Origin: Amycolatopsis echigonensis
GTDB taxonomy: Bacteria; Actinomycetota; Actinomycetes; Mycobacteriales; Pseudonocardiaceae
Assembly (NCBI RefSeq): GCF_014174495.1
Contig: NZ_JACJHR010000001.1
Coordinates: 244,461-308,460, forward strand
Length of the DNA stretch: 64,000 nt
Direction: 5' to 3'
Part shown: positions 23,952-32,801 of the stretch, piece after piece
How positions within the stretch are numbered: position 1 is the stretch's first letter
Layout of the letters: the number at the start of each line of letters is the position of its first letter
The notes under the pieces: generated by a model
The model's input: the letters and a program-made list of their open reading frames with translations, nothing else
Database searches by the model: none
What the model was told of the DNA's origin: nothing
Made by a program: the position numbers and the translations under genes

Positions 23952-24317
23952 GTGACCACGACTCGACCCGAATTGCGCGGTTTCCCCGGCGCGGTGCTCG
24001 TTGTCCGCTTCCTGACCGAACTGGCGCTGCTGGCCGGTCTCGCGGTCGCCGGCGCGCGACTCGGCGGGAGCGTGTTCCTCGACATTCTGGCCGCGGTCCT
24101 GTGGCCGGCGCTGGCGGGGGCGATCTGGTGGCTCGTGATCGCGCCGAAGGCCAAGCGGCGCAGTCCGGAACCGACCCGGTTTTTCCTGGAGGCGGGTCTG
24201 TTCGCGGTGGCCGCGCTCGGGTTGATCGCGTCCGGGCTGCTGGTCGCGGGGATCGTGCTCGGCGTGGCCGGGATCGCGGTCGCGGTGGCGGTGCGGATCT
24301 GGGCGAAGGACGGCTGA
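23952..24317 (+). CDS. DUF2568 (YrdB-like) membrane protein
   Basis: A 121-residue protein with four predicted membrane helices, starting FLTELALLAGLAVAGARLGG and including LWPALAGAIWWLVIAPKAKRR, the recognisable DUF2568 pattern. Family function is unknown. The GTG start follows the lysozyme terminator closely, and the lipoprotein gene begins 54 bp after its stop. Confidence 0.75.
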   Translation: MTTTRPELRGFPGAVLVVRFLTELALLAGLAVAGARLGGSVFLDILAAVLWPALAGAIWWLVIAPKAKRRSPEPTRFFLEAGLFAVAALGLIASGLLVAGIVLGVAGIAVAVAVRIWAKDG

Positions 24318-24370
24318 GCGGATTTCCCGAGCCGGGACCGGTCCCGGCCGTTGCTCAGTACGGTCCCCGC

Positions 24371-24823
24371 ATGGACTTTCGCACTGCCGCCCGGACGGTG
24401 TTCGCGCCGGTCGCGCTGCTCGCCGCGCTGACCGCGTGCTCGGGCGGCCCCGCCCCGGCTCCCGCGCCCAAGCCGGCGCCACCCTCTTCGCCGGCCGCGC
24501 CGGTCGAGGAACAGGTGCCCGATCGCCCGCCGCACACACTCGTGCTGAACGCGACCGGGTCCGGTTCGCTGAAACAGGTCACCTACACCTTGGACGGCAG
24601 CGCCAAGGAAACCGGACAGGTGAAGATGCCGTGGCGGCAGTCGCTGACCGTGCCCGCCGACGGGAAACCGCGCCAGTGGACGCTGGAGATCACCTACTCC
24701 GGAGCGAGCGGCCACGTGGAGATGTATTCGGTCGTGGACGGCAAGGAATCCGTGCACACCGCGAGCGGCGGTTCCGGGAACGTCACCGGGTCGGCCTCGA
24801 TCGGCGGCTCCGTCCAGGGTTGA
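24371..24823 (+). CDS. MmpS-like lipoprotein
   Basis: A 150-residue exported lipoprotein: signal peptide with lipobox LTAC (Cys23), a Pro/Ala-rich spacer, then an MmpS-type beta domain with VTYTLDGSAKETGQVKMPW and QWTLEITYSGASGHVEMYSV. Mycobacterial MmpS proteins accompany MmpL lipid exporters, but no mmpL is nearby. It ends 4 bp from the end of the convergent kinase gene. Its partner is unknown. Confidence 0.7.
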   Translation: MDFRTAARTVFAPVALLAALTACSGGPAPAPAPKPAPPSSPAAPVEEQVPDRPPHTLVLNATGSGSLKQVTYTLDGSAKETGQVKMPWRQSLTVPADGKPRQWTLEITYSGASGHVEMYSVVDGKESVHTASGGSGNVTGSASIGGSVQG

Positions 24824-24827
24824 GGGC

Positions 24828-27038
24828 TCAGGACGGGCCCGCGTCGTGGGTCCACCAGTCGATCATCGCGAACGGTTCGGTGCCGCGATGCGCGACCGCG
24901 AAGATCCTCGTCTGGTCGTCGGTCCACTTGAGATAGCGCTCGCCGCTCGACTCGAGAGTCGCGCAGGCGAGCCGTCCGGTGTGGCCGCCGCGGGAGTACG
25001 GGCGGTCGGCGGAGAAGCCGGACGGCTGGTCGGTGCAGGCCTTTTCCGTGGTCTGGGTGCTGTTGAAGACCTGGTTCATCGTGGCGGTGTCGGGCAATTG
25101 GTAGTAGACGACCAGTTCGGCGCCACTGGTGCGTCCGCAGGCGACGGCCGCGTCGGCCGGCGCCACGCCGACGTCCTGCCATCGCTGGTCCGCGGACGGG
25201 CGCACGCAGTTGACCCGGGACGCGGCGGGAATCCGTTGCAGCAGCGCGTTTTCCGCCGGATTCGGGAACGCGGGGGTGGCGTCGCCGTTGACCTGCGCGA
25301 CGATTTGGGTCAGCGGCGCGAGGTGCCACTGCGACCACCATCCGCCGACGGTTGCCGGGACGGTGCCGGCGACGTGGCCGATGACGCGGAGGGATTCGAG
25401 GCTCCAGTCGATCGCGACGGTGCTTTCCGGGCCTGGATGGCAGAGCACCTGCCCGAGGTCGACGCTCAGCCAGTCGAAGCGGGTCGTGCTCAGGAAAGAA
25501 CCCGGGCAAGGTCCGCCGCTCGGCGCCTTCGCGGCGGCGACCAGACTGCCGAAGCTCTTGCGCACTGCCGCGGCGTCGGCGAAACGGTAGTAGGAGACGT
25601 CGCGCGCGCCGGTGCCGCTCGGCGTGCAGGAGACCCCGGCGACGGCACCGGGGTAGCCGCTGAGGTCGCCTGGTGTCGCCCGGCGGCACTTGTTTCCGGC
25701 GGCGAGGTGAGTGAGGGCGACTTCGTCCGGGGTCGGGAAAGCCGGCGCGCCGGTCCAGCTGACCCAGGCCGCCCGCAACGCGGTGTCGTCGTTCGCCGAG
25801 GCTCGGGCGGTGGTGACCGCGTAGGCGGCGTCGTCCTTCCAGACCAGCACGGACAGGGAGGGCCCGGCCCAGCAGAAGACGCGGCCGAGGGCGGGTCCGG
25901 TTGCCGGGTAACGGTGTTCGGCTCCGGCGGCCGACGCGCAGTCTCCCTGCCCTGACGCCACCTTGACGCGGGACAGGGCGGCCGAGTAGGCGTCGTCGGC
26001 CTGTTTCTGGTCGGCGTACAGCGCGGTGGTGGCGGCGCGGCCGGACGGGTCGCGACAGGTGATGGTCGCGGTCGCGCCGGAGACAGGCGAGTCCGCGGTG
26101 GAGCAGTCCGCGCGGAGAGCGGCGGGCAGCCGGGCGAGAGCGGCGTCGTCGATTCCGGACGGGCTCGCGACGATCAGCCCGGCGAGGAGCAGTGCCGCAC
26201 CGGCGGTCGCCGGGACTCCCGCGCGCATCACCCGGCGGCGGCGCCGGTCCCGGCGTGCGGCGGCGATCAGATCCTCGACCAGCGCGGTGCACGTCGGATG
26301 CCGGGCGGCCGGATCGGTGCTGAGCGACCGGCGGAGGGCGGCGCCGGGCTGGCCGAGGTCGGTGTGGTGGCCCGGGGGAGCGCCGGCCAGGCATTCGCAG
26401 AGCACGCAGGCGAGCGAGTACACGTCGGCGGCCGGTCCGGCGGGTTTGCCCTGGCGTTGCTCGGGAGCGGCGTAGCCGACCGTGCCGAGGAACGCCCCGG
26501 TCTCGGTGAGCTGCGTGAGGTCGAGCTGGCGGGCGATGCCGAAGTCGCACAGGTACGCGCGGCCGCCGGCGCCGAGCAGAATGTTGCCCGGCTTGACGTC
26601 CCGGTGCACGAGCCGGCGTTCGTGCGCGGCGTCGAGGGCGGCGGCGATCCCGCGTCCGATCTCGGCAGTCTCCTGGAAGGACAGCGGGCCTCGCTCGGCG
26701 AGAACGCTGCCGAGGTTCGCGCCCCGGACGTACTCCATCGCGAGGTAGCCGAGACAGCCGTCGCCGGTGAACCCGGCGTCCAGCACGGGGACCACGTTCG
26801 GATGCACCAGGTCGCGGGCGATCCGCGTTTCGCGCTCGAACCGGGTGCGGAATCCGGGCACCGCCATGAACTCCGGGCCGACGACCTTGAGCGCGACCGC
26901 GCGGTCGTCCTCGAAGGTGTCGGCGGCCTCGAACACCTCGCTCATCCGGGTGCGCGCGAGCTGGCGGACGAGCCGGTACCGGGGCAGCCGGCCGGTGATG
27001 TCCGGCCGGTCGAGGGTCGGTGCCTCGGTCTCGTCCAC
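24828..27038 (-). CDS. Receptor-like Ser/Thr protein kinase
   Basis: A 736-residue Hanks-type kinase. Catalytic features are present: Lys51 in VALKVV, HRDVKPGN (145-152), DFG (165-167) and GTVGYAAPE (185-193). The glycine loop is degenerate, LARTRMSEVF in place of GxGxxG. One membrane helix (about 271-291) leads to a 440-residue extracellular part of three related domains, each with four cysteines: C312/328/367/389, C451/471/511/533 and C611/634/668/692. It lacks PASTA repeats, so it senses something other than muropeptides. Convergent with the MmpS-like gene. Confidence 0.88.
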   Translation of the reverse strand: MDETEAPTLDRPDITGRLPRYRLVRQLARTRMSEVFEAADTFEDDRAVALKVVGPEFMAVPGFRTRFERETRIARDLVHPNVVPVLDAGFTGDGCLGYLAMEYVRGANLGSVLAERGPLSFQETAEIGRGIAAALDAAHERRLVHRDVKPGNILLGAGGRAYLCDFGIARQLDLTQLTETGAFLGTVGYAAPEQRQGKPAGPAADVYSLACVLCECLAGAPPGHHTDLGQPGAALRRSLSTDPAARHPTCTALVEDLIAAARRDRRRRRVMRAGVPATAGAALLLAGLIVASPSGIDDAALARLPAALRADCSTADSPVSGATATITCRDPSGRAATTALYADQKQADDAYSAALSRVKVASGQGDCASAAGAEHRYPATGPALGRVFCWAGPSLSVLVWKDDAAYAVTTARASANDDTALRAAWVSWTGAPAFPTPDEVALTHLAAGNKCRRATPGDLSGYPGAVAGVSCTPSGTGARDVSYYRFADAAAVRKSFGSLVAAAKAPSGGPCPGSFLSTTRFDWLSVDLGQVLCHPGPESTVAIDWSLESLRVIGHVAGTVPATVGGWWSQWHLAPLTQIVAQVNGDATPAFPNPAENALLQRIPAASRVNCVRPSADQRWQDVGVAPADAAVACGRTSGAELVVYYQLPDTATMNQVFNSTQTTEKACTDQPSGFSADRPYSRGGHTGRLACATLESSGERYLKWTDDQTRIFAVAHRGTEPFAMIDWWTHDAGPS

Positions 27039-27127
27039 GCGCCCCTCCCCAGGTGTGCCGGAAAGCCTACCGAGGGCCGCCGCCGCTCCTGCTTGCGCGC
27101 GCCGCGCCGGTGGATGAGACTCCCGCT

Positions 27128-28717
27128 ATGCCGAGCCCGTTCAGCGCCGAAACGGCGGAAGCGATCCAGCACGCCCGCCAGCATTCCGTCGGGGATCTCC
27201 TGCGGCGCACCGCGTTGCGCCTGCCGGACAAGCTCGCGATCGTCTCCGGCGAGCGCCGGGCGACGTACCGCGAGTTCGACGCGGCGGTCAACCGGTGCGC
27301 GCACCGGCTCGCCGAGCGCGGCCTCGCGAAGGGCGACCGGCTCGCGCTGCTCAGCCGCAACTGCTGGGAATACGCGGTGCTCGTGTTCGCCACGGCGAAG
27401 CTGGGCGTGGTGCTGGTGCCGGTGAACTTCATGCTCGGCGCGGAGGAAGTCGCGTACATCCTCGGCCACGCCGGAGTGTCCGGGCTGATCGCCGAGGACG
27501 CGCTGCTCGACACCGCGGCGGAGGCGGTGAAGCGCTCCGGCCGCGCCGATGTCGTGCGCGGGCGGATCGGCGGCAGCGGCGGCGAATGGGAGAGCGTCGC
27601 GGACTGGATCGACCAGCCCGGCGACGAAACCGCCCCGGCCGTGGCCGTGGCAGACGACGATCCGCTGCGGCTGATGTACACCTCCGGCACCGAATCGCGG
27701 CCGAAGGGCGTGCTGCTGTCGAGCCGGTCGCTGATTGCGCAGTACGTCTCGTGCGCGATCGACGGGAGCATGACCGGCGACGACATCGAGGTGCATTCGC
27801 TGCCGCTCTACCACTGCGCGCAGCTGGACTGTTTCCTGTCTGTGGACGTCTATCTCGGTGCTACCAGCGTGATCCTGCCCGGTCCGGACCCGGCGGCGCT
27901 GCTGGCCGCGGTGGAACGCGAACGCGCGACGAAGCTGTTCGCGCCGCCGACGGTGTGGATCTCGCTGCTGCGCCACCCGGCGTTCGACACGACGGACCTG
28001 TCCAGCCTGCGGAAGGGCTACTACGGCGCGTCGCCGATGCCCGTCGAAGTGCTGCGCGAACTCGCGCGCCGGCTGCCGGACGTCCAGCTGTGGAACTTCT
28101 ACGGCCAGACCGAAATGGCCCCGCTCGCCACGATCCTGCGCCCGCACGAACAGCTGGCGAAGGCGGGTTCGGCGGGCCGGGCGTCGATCAACGTCGAGAC
28201 CCGGATCGTGGACGAGGACGGCCGCGAACTGCCGCCCGGCGAGGTCGGCGAGATCGTGCACCGCAGCCCGCACGCGACGCTCGGCTACTACGAGGACGAG
28301 GAGAAAACCGCCGCGGCCTTCGCGGGCGGCTGGTTCCACTCGGGCGACCTCGGCGTGCTCGACGAAGAGGGCTATCTGTCGGTGGTGGACCGGAAGAAGG
28401 ACATGATCAAGACCGGCGGCGAGAACGTCGCGAGCCGCGAGGTCGAGGAAGCCCTGTACCTGCTCGACGGGATCGCCGAGGTCGCGGTGTTCGGCGTCGC
28501 GCACCCGCACTGGATCGAGGCGGTCACCGCCGCGGTCGTGCCGCGCGAGGGTGTGACGCTCACCGAGGACGAGGTCCTCGCGCACGCCCGGAAGCATCTC
28601 GCCGGGTACAAATGCCCGAAGTACGTGGTGTTCGTGGACGCGTTGCCGAAGAACCCGAGCGGGAAGATCGTCAAGCGCGCGCTGCGGGAGGGGCACGCGG
28701 ACCTGGCGAAGTCCTGA
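27128..28717 (+). CDS. Acyl-CoA synthetase (AMP-binding)
   Basis: A 529-residue ANL-superfamily ligase that activates a carboxylic acid as acyl-AMP and transfers it to CoA. The phosphate loop is YTSGTESRPKGV, the A5 motif FYGQTEMAP, the hinge GDLGVLDEEGYLSVVDRKKDMIKTGGE, and the C-terminal catalytic Lys is in NPSGKIVKRAL. It stands alone between the divergent kinase and the convergent MarR gene, so its acyl substrate (fatty or aromatic acid) cannot be told. Confidence 0.88.
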   Translation: MPSPFSAETAEAIQHARQHSVGDLLRRTALRLPDKLAIVSGERRATYREFDAAVNRCAHRLAERGLAKGDRLALLSRNCWEYAVLVFATAKLGVVLVPVNFMLGAEEVAYILGHAGVSGLIAEDALLDTAAEAVKRSGRADVVRGRIGGSGGEWESVADWIDQPGDETAPAVAVADDDPLRLMYTSGTESRPKGVLLSSRSLIAQYVSCAIDGSMTGDDIEVHSLPLYHCAQLDCFLSVDVYLGATSVILPGPDPAALLAAVERERATKLFAPPTVWISLLRHPAFDTTDLSSLRKGYYGASPMPVEVLRELARRLPDVQLWNFYGQTEMAPLATILRPHEQLAKAGSAGRASINVETRIVDEDGRELPPGEVGEIVHRSPHATLGYYEDEEKTAAAFAGGWFHSGDLGVLDEEGYLSVVDRKKDMIKTGGENVASREVEEALYLLDGIAEVAVFGVAHPHWIEAVTAAVVPREGVTLTEDEVLAHARKHLAGYKCPKYVVFVDALPKNPSGKIVKRALREGHADLAKS

Positions 28718-28768
28718 CCTCCTCAGGAGTGTCTTTGCCGGTTCTCACCGGCATGGCCGCTCGCGAGG

Positions 28769-29218
28769 TCAGGTGCGCAGGTACCGCCGGGCGACCGCGG
28801 CGTTGTACCGGTCGAGGAATCCGGCGAAGGCGCGGAGCTCGTCCGTCGTCCAGTCGTCCAGCAGGTCGCCGACCGACGACCGGCGTCGGGCGCGGGTCAG
28901 ATGCATGAGTTCCCGGCCTCGGCCGGTCGGGGTGATCACGCAGCGGCGGCGGTCGTCGCTGGCCTGGCTGCGCTCGACGAGGTCCTTGCCGAGCAGCGCC
29001 GACACCTGGCGTCCGGCGGTGGACGGGTCGAGGCCCAGCGCGCCGGCGAGCGTGCCGATGTCGGCCGAGCCCAGCTCGTCCAGGGTGCGCAGGATCAGGT
29101 ACTCCGCCTGGTCCAGTTCGGCGTAGACGTCCGTGCGGCGGCGCAGCAGCTCGAAGTTGCGCACCAGCACCGCGGTGGCGCGTTCCAGCACGTCGAGCGC
29201 CTCGCTGGTCTGCTCCAT
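28769..29218 (-). CDS. MarR family regulator
   Basis: A 149-residue MarR-type winged-helix repressor: DQAEYLILRTLDELG, TLAGALGLDPSTAGRQVSAL (recognition region), and the wing DDRRRCVITPTGRG. It is divergent from the FUSC transporter gene, with an inverted repeat in the 88-bp gap, and should repress that exporter until a phenolic or similar ligand binds. The start at 29218 gives a standard N-terminus. Confidence 0.85.
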   Translation of the reverse strand: MEQTSEALDVLERATAVLVRNFELLRRRTDVYAELDQAEYLILRTLDELGSADIGTLAGALGLDPSTAGRQVSALLGKDLVERSQASDDRRRCVITPTGRGRELMHLTRARRRSSVGDLLDDWTTDELRAFAGFLDRYNAAVARRYLRT

Positions 29219-29256
29219 GGCCAGGTCCTCCGATGAGCCGAAGAAGCGTCGCGGGA

Positions 29257-29273
29257 ATACCGGTATCATACCG
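29257..29273. promoter_or_regulatory. MarR operator candidate
   Basis: ATACCGGTAT (29257-29266) is a perfect palindrome, and it overlaps CGGTAT-C-ATACCG (29261-29273), a second perfect repeat. The site is in the middle of the marR-FUSC intergenic region. Confidence 0.6.
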
Positions 29274-29306
29274 ATGATTGGCGGAGACGGACCGGAAGGC
29301 GGGTTG

Positions 29307-31559
29307 ATGCTGTCCAGGAGCACGGAGATCCGGGACCGCGTCGTCTCGTCGGATCCGGGGCTGAGCAGGCTGCGCTCGGCGCTCGGCGCGACCGTCTCGA
29401 TGGCCACCGCGCTGGGCGTCGAATACCTGCTGGCCCATCTCACCGGCGCGGACGCGAAGGGCGCGCTGGTCGGCATGCTGCTCGGCGCGGTGGTCGCGAT
29501 GATGGGATCGATGGCCCTCGGCGACGCGGGCGCGTGGGCGAAGGTCAAGACCGCGGTGTTCTTCCCGGTCGCGTTCGCCGCCGGGATGGCTCCGGGCGCG
29601 GCGGTCGGCGCGCATCCGGATCTGATGCTCGTCGTCTTCGTCGTGGTGATGTTCCTGGCGGTGTTCGTCCGCCGCTTCGGGCCGGTGTTCTTCTTCTACG
29701 GCTTCATGGCCTGGATGGGCTACTTCTTCGCGTCCTTCCTGCACGCGACGATGGCGGCCCTGCCCGCGCTGCTGCTGGCCGTCACGGTCGCGTCCGCGTG
29801 GGTGCTGCTCCTTTCGCTGACCTTGCTGCGCACCAATCCGAAACGCACCCTCGGCCAGGTGGTCCGCTCGTTCGACGCGCGCGGCCGGTCGCTCGCGCGC
29901 GCCTGCGCCGACCTGCTGGGCAACCGGGACCCGCGGCAGGAGACCCGGCTGCGCCGGCGAGTCCAGGCGAAGCAGGCGAGGATCGCCGAAGCGGCGCTGA
30001 TGATCGAAGCCTGGTCAGCGCAACCGGGGGCGGTCCCGGCCGGGTTCTCCGCGGCGGCGCTCCGCCGGGCGATGGTCGACGCGCATCACCTGCTGGACCA
30101 GCTGGCCACCGCCGCGTGCGCGCTCGTCGACAGCGGGTCCGGGCTCGCCGTGCCTGCCGCCGAGGTCGCGGACCGGCTGGCGCGGCATGACGACCGGGGT
30201 GCGGCCGAGGTCGCGTATCGGCTGGCCGCGCTGGCTGAGCGCGCGGGCGGCACGGCGGGCGGCTGGTGGCCCGCGCGGCACTTCGCCGCGGCCGCGCTGG
30301 AAATCGCGCCGGTGCTGGAGCGCGCGCGGAAGCCGGGCGCGGTCGGCGCGGAACCGGTCGACGACTTCGAACCCGCGGTGGGGCTGGTGTTCGGCGCGCT
30401 GCCGGGTTCGGCCGCCGCCGCGGGCGAGGTCCCGGCGCGGCAGGCGCGCTGGAATCCGTTGTCCCGCTTGGACTTCGTCTCCCGGCAAGCGGTGCAGGGC
30501 GCGATCGCGGGCACGCTCGCGATCCTCGCCGGCAAACAGCTGTCGGACGCTCGCTACTACTGGGCGGTGCTGGCCGCGTTCATCATGTTCACCGGCACCG
30601 CCACCCGCACCGAAACGTTCCTCAAGGGCTTCAACCGGGTGCTCGGCACGCTGGTCGGGCTGGCCGCGTCGATCGGGCTGGCCGAGCTGACGGCGGGCAA
30701 CACCGCCGCGGTGCTCGGGGTGATCTGCGGGAGCATGTTCCTCGGCTTCTACCTGATCCGGCTCTCGTACGCGTACATGATCTTCTTCATCACGATCATG
30801 GTCGGCCAGCTCTACAGCGTGCTGCACGAGTTCTCGCCCGGCCTGCTCCTGCTGCGGCTGGAAGAGACCGCGATCGGCGCGGCGGTCGGGCTGGTGGTGG
30901 CGATGCTCGTCACGCCACTGTCCACTCGCGACACTGTGCGCACGGTGCGGAACAACCTGCTCGACTCCCTGCGCGAACTGCTGACGGCGGCCGCAGCGCG
31001 GCTGGAGCGGCAGCACTCCGATCCGCCGCCGGACTTCGACGCGCTCGCCCGGACGCTGGACCACCGGCTTTACCAGCTCGCGCTGGTCGCCCGCCCGCTC
31101 ACGCGCCCGGTGCTGGGCGGCACCACCTCGCCGCGGCTGCGGCACCGGTTGTCGCTCTACGCCGCGCTGACGACGCATGGCCGCGCGCTCGCGGTCGCGA
31201 TGCGGATGCCGCCGGGTTCGTGCGCCCGGCACCCGGACGGCCCGGCCGCGGCGTGCGCCGCGCTGGCCGAGGCGGTCGAGGAACTCTCCCTGGCGCCGCC
31301 GGGCACCGGCCGGACGGCCGCCGAGGGACCGCTGGCCCGCGCGGACCTCGCGTTGTTCGCCTACACCCCGGCCGCGCCCGGCGACCGGGCGAACGACCCG
31401 GCGCTGCGCGCGTTGAGCCACCTGTACCACGTGCTGTGCGATCTCGCGGCGACCGGACCGGCGGGTCCGCGCCGGTTGCCCGCCCTTCCCGCACCGACGG
31501 TGCCGAGGCTGTATCGGCAGGTCCGCGCGGGCATCCCGGGCGAGCGCTCGGCCGGATAG
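29307..31559 (+). CDS. FUSC family transporter (aromatic-acid efflux type)
   Basis: A 750-residue membrane protein with two blocks of about six helices (roughly 20-165 and 405-545) separated by a cytoplasmic region and followed by a 200-residue soluble tail. This is the fusaric acid resistance/AaeB-like plan; the second block with LAILAGKQLSDARYYWAVLA is the FUSC_2-type core. The ATG at 29307 has GGAAGG about 9 nt upstream and is preferred over the ATG at 29274, which overlaps the operator. It probably exports aromatic acids or drugs under the divergent MarR protein. Confidence 0.82.
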   Translation: MLSRSTEIRDRVVSSDPGLSRLRSALGATVSMATALGVEYLLAHLTGADAKGALVGMLLGAVVAMMGSMALGDAGAWAKVKTAVFFPVAFAAGMAPGAAVGAHPDLMLVVFVVVMFLAVFVRRFGPVFFFYGFMAWMGYFFASFLHATMAALPALLLAVTVASAWVLLLSLTLLRTNPKRTLGQVVRSFDARGRSLARACADLLGNRDPRQETRLRRRVQAKQARIAEAALMIEAWSAQPGAVPAGFSAAALRRAMVDAHHLLDQLATAACALVDSGSGLAVPAAEVADRLARHDDRGAAEVAYRLAALAERAGGTAGGWWPARHFAAAALEIAPVLERARKPGAVGAEPVDDFEPAVGLVFGALPGSAAAAGEVPARQARWNPLSRLDFVSRQAVQGAIAGTLAILAGKQLSDARYYWAVLAAFIMFTGTATRTETFLKGFNRVLGTLVGLAASIGLAELTAGNTAAVLGVICGSMFLGFYLIRLSYAYMIFFITIMVGQLYSVLHEFSPGLLLLRLEETAIGAAVGLVVAMLVTPLSTRDTVRTVRNNLLDSLRELLTAAAARLERQHSDPPPDFDALARTLDHRLYQLALVARPLTRPVLGGTTSPRLRHRLSLYAALTTHGRALAVAMRMPPGSCARHPDGPAAACAALAEAVEELSLAPPGTGRTAAEGPLARADLALFAYTPAAPGDRANDPALRALSHLYHVLCDLAATGPAGPRRLPALPAPTVPRLYRQVRAGIPGERSAG

Positions 31560-31567
31560 GGCGGCTC

Positions 31568-32221
31568 TCAGGCGAGCGCGGCCCCGTAGGCGGCGAGCAC
31601 GGGCGGCAGCGGCTGGAAGAAGCTGACCCGGTTGTTCCCGCCGGACAGGACGCCGTATCCGACCCCGGCATAGAACAACGGGCCGCCGCTGTCGCCCGCC
31701 CCGACCGGGATGTCGGTGGCGATCGTCCCGACGACCTGCTTGCCGTCGCCGAAGTTCACGGTCTGGTTGAGGCCGAGGACCTTCCCGCACGTCTTCTTCG
31801 TGGTCATGCCGCTCTTGCACACCAGCTGTCCCACCTGCGGGGTGCCCGCGCGCAGGATCCGCTGGGTGCTGCCGTCGTAGAGGTCGACCCGGCTGTGCCC
31901 GGAGCCGGACGAGTCTTCGACGCGGCCGTAATCGGTGACCGGGAAGTGGGAGTCCACGTTGCGGCCGATGTCTTTCCAGTCGAGCCCGTGCTCCGTGCAG
32001 TGCCCGGCGGTGAGGACGTACCGCACGTTCTTGACGAGGATCGCGAACCCGGCGGAACAGTAGTACGGCTCGCGGCCGGGCCCCGGAGAGACGGTGTACA
32101 TCGCGTCGCCGCCGCTCACCGCCCCACTCGCCGCGGAGGGCGTCGCGGAAGCCAGCAAGGCGACAACCGCGGAAATCAGCACCCCGACCAGTTTTCGGCG
32201 CGAGCAGCGAGACGTCGGCAG
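31568..32221 (-). CDS. Secreted trypsin-like (S1) serine protease
   Basis: A 217-residue chymotrypsin-fold protease of the streptogrisin/alpha-lytic size. A signal peptide (RKLVGVLISAVVALLASATP) is followed by YVLTAGHC (His), RVDLYDGS in the Asp region, and PVGAGDSGGPLF (nucleophile Ser). Three cysteine pairs are likely. There is no propeptide of the usual length. No ATG, GTG or TTG fits the signal peptide, and the best start is a CTG at 32221 behind GGAAGG; a far TTG near 32343 is the alternative. Confidence 0.75.
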   Translation of the reverse strand: MPTSRCSRRKLVGVLISAVVALLASATPSAASGAVSGGDAMYTVSPGPGREPYYCSAGFAILVKNVRYVLTAGHCTEHGLDWKDIGRNVDSHFPVTDYGRVEDSSGSGHSRVDLYDGSTQRILRAGTPQVGQLVCKSGMTTKKTCGKVLGLNQTVNFGDGKQVVGTIATDIPVGAGDSGGPLFYAGVGYGVLSGGNNRVSFFQPLPPVLAAYGAALA

Positions 32222-32481
32222 ATCCTTCCGTCCACAGGAGACTCGATACGTGCGGCCAGTCCAGCGCCGGGCAGCCGGCGGGACAAACCGAGTCAGCCGA
32301 CTGTTCCGGGAGTGCGTCCGAACGGGTGACCGCAACGGTGGCCGGACCGGAGGTCGAACGGCGTGTTGAGCCGGGCCATCGGGCCGTCGGCGACCTGCGC
32401 AAACGTCGGTCGATGGCGTGGACGTCGCGCGAGCTTCGGCCCGGCGTTCGCCCTCAATCCGCGCGCGACGACCGGCGCGAG

Positions 32482-32742
32482 CAACGGCCGCGGGTGCTGA
32501 TCGCGGACGAGCCGACGAGCGCGCTGGACGTCTCGGTGCAGGCTTCGGTGCTGGACCTGCTGGCGGACCCGCAGCGGGAACTGGCGTTCGCGTGCCTGTC
32601 CATCGGCCGCGACTTGGCCGTGATGGAGCGGGTTGCGGACCGGGCCGTCGTGCTGCACTACGGGGCGGGGTGGTCGAGGAGGGCCCGATGGCGGATCCAG
32701 CGCGGCACCGAGAACGCCGTGAGGCTCGCGCTGTCCGGCTGA
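32482..32742 (+). pseudogene. Decayed oligopeptide ABC ATPase fragment
   Basis: The frame contains VLIADEPTSALDVSVQASVL and DLAVMERVADRAVVLHYG, the Walker B, D-loop and end region of an OppF/DppF-type ATPase. The Walker A domain is missing, the switch His is lost (SIGRDL where SHDL is expected), and the usual VVEEGP continuation is only found in another frame (from about 32670), so there is a frameshift. It is a dead 3' remnant between the protease and the DHFR-like gene. Confidence 0.75.
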
Positions 32743-32801
32743 CCGATGAGTTTTCGTGCCGTCCGGAGTCGGTACCGGAAACCGAATCGGAGGTGCACCA
32801 C

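Noticed and set aside
20616..24539. A 1307-codon open frame on the minus strand covering the sugar-binding protein, the gap and the lysozyme gene
   Set aside because: Only the part to 21908 is real coding sequence (lipoprotein signal at its GTG start). The remainder is the antisense of the lysozyme linker and low-complexity arginine/glycine, an artefact of high GC content.
32326..32742. A complete small ABC ATPase
   Set aside because: There is no Walker A, no intact signature region, the switch His is replaced and the C-terminus is out of frame.
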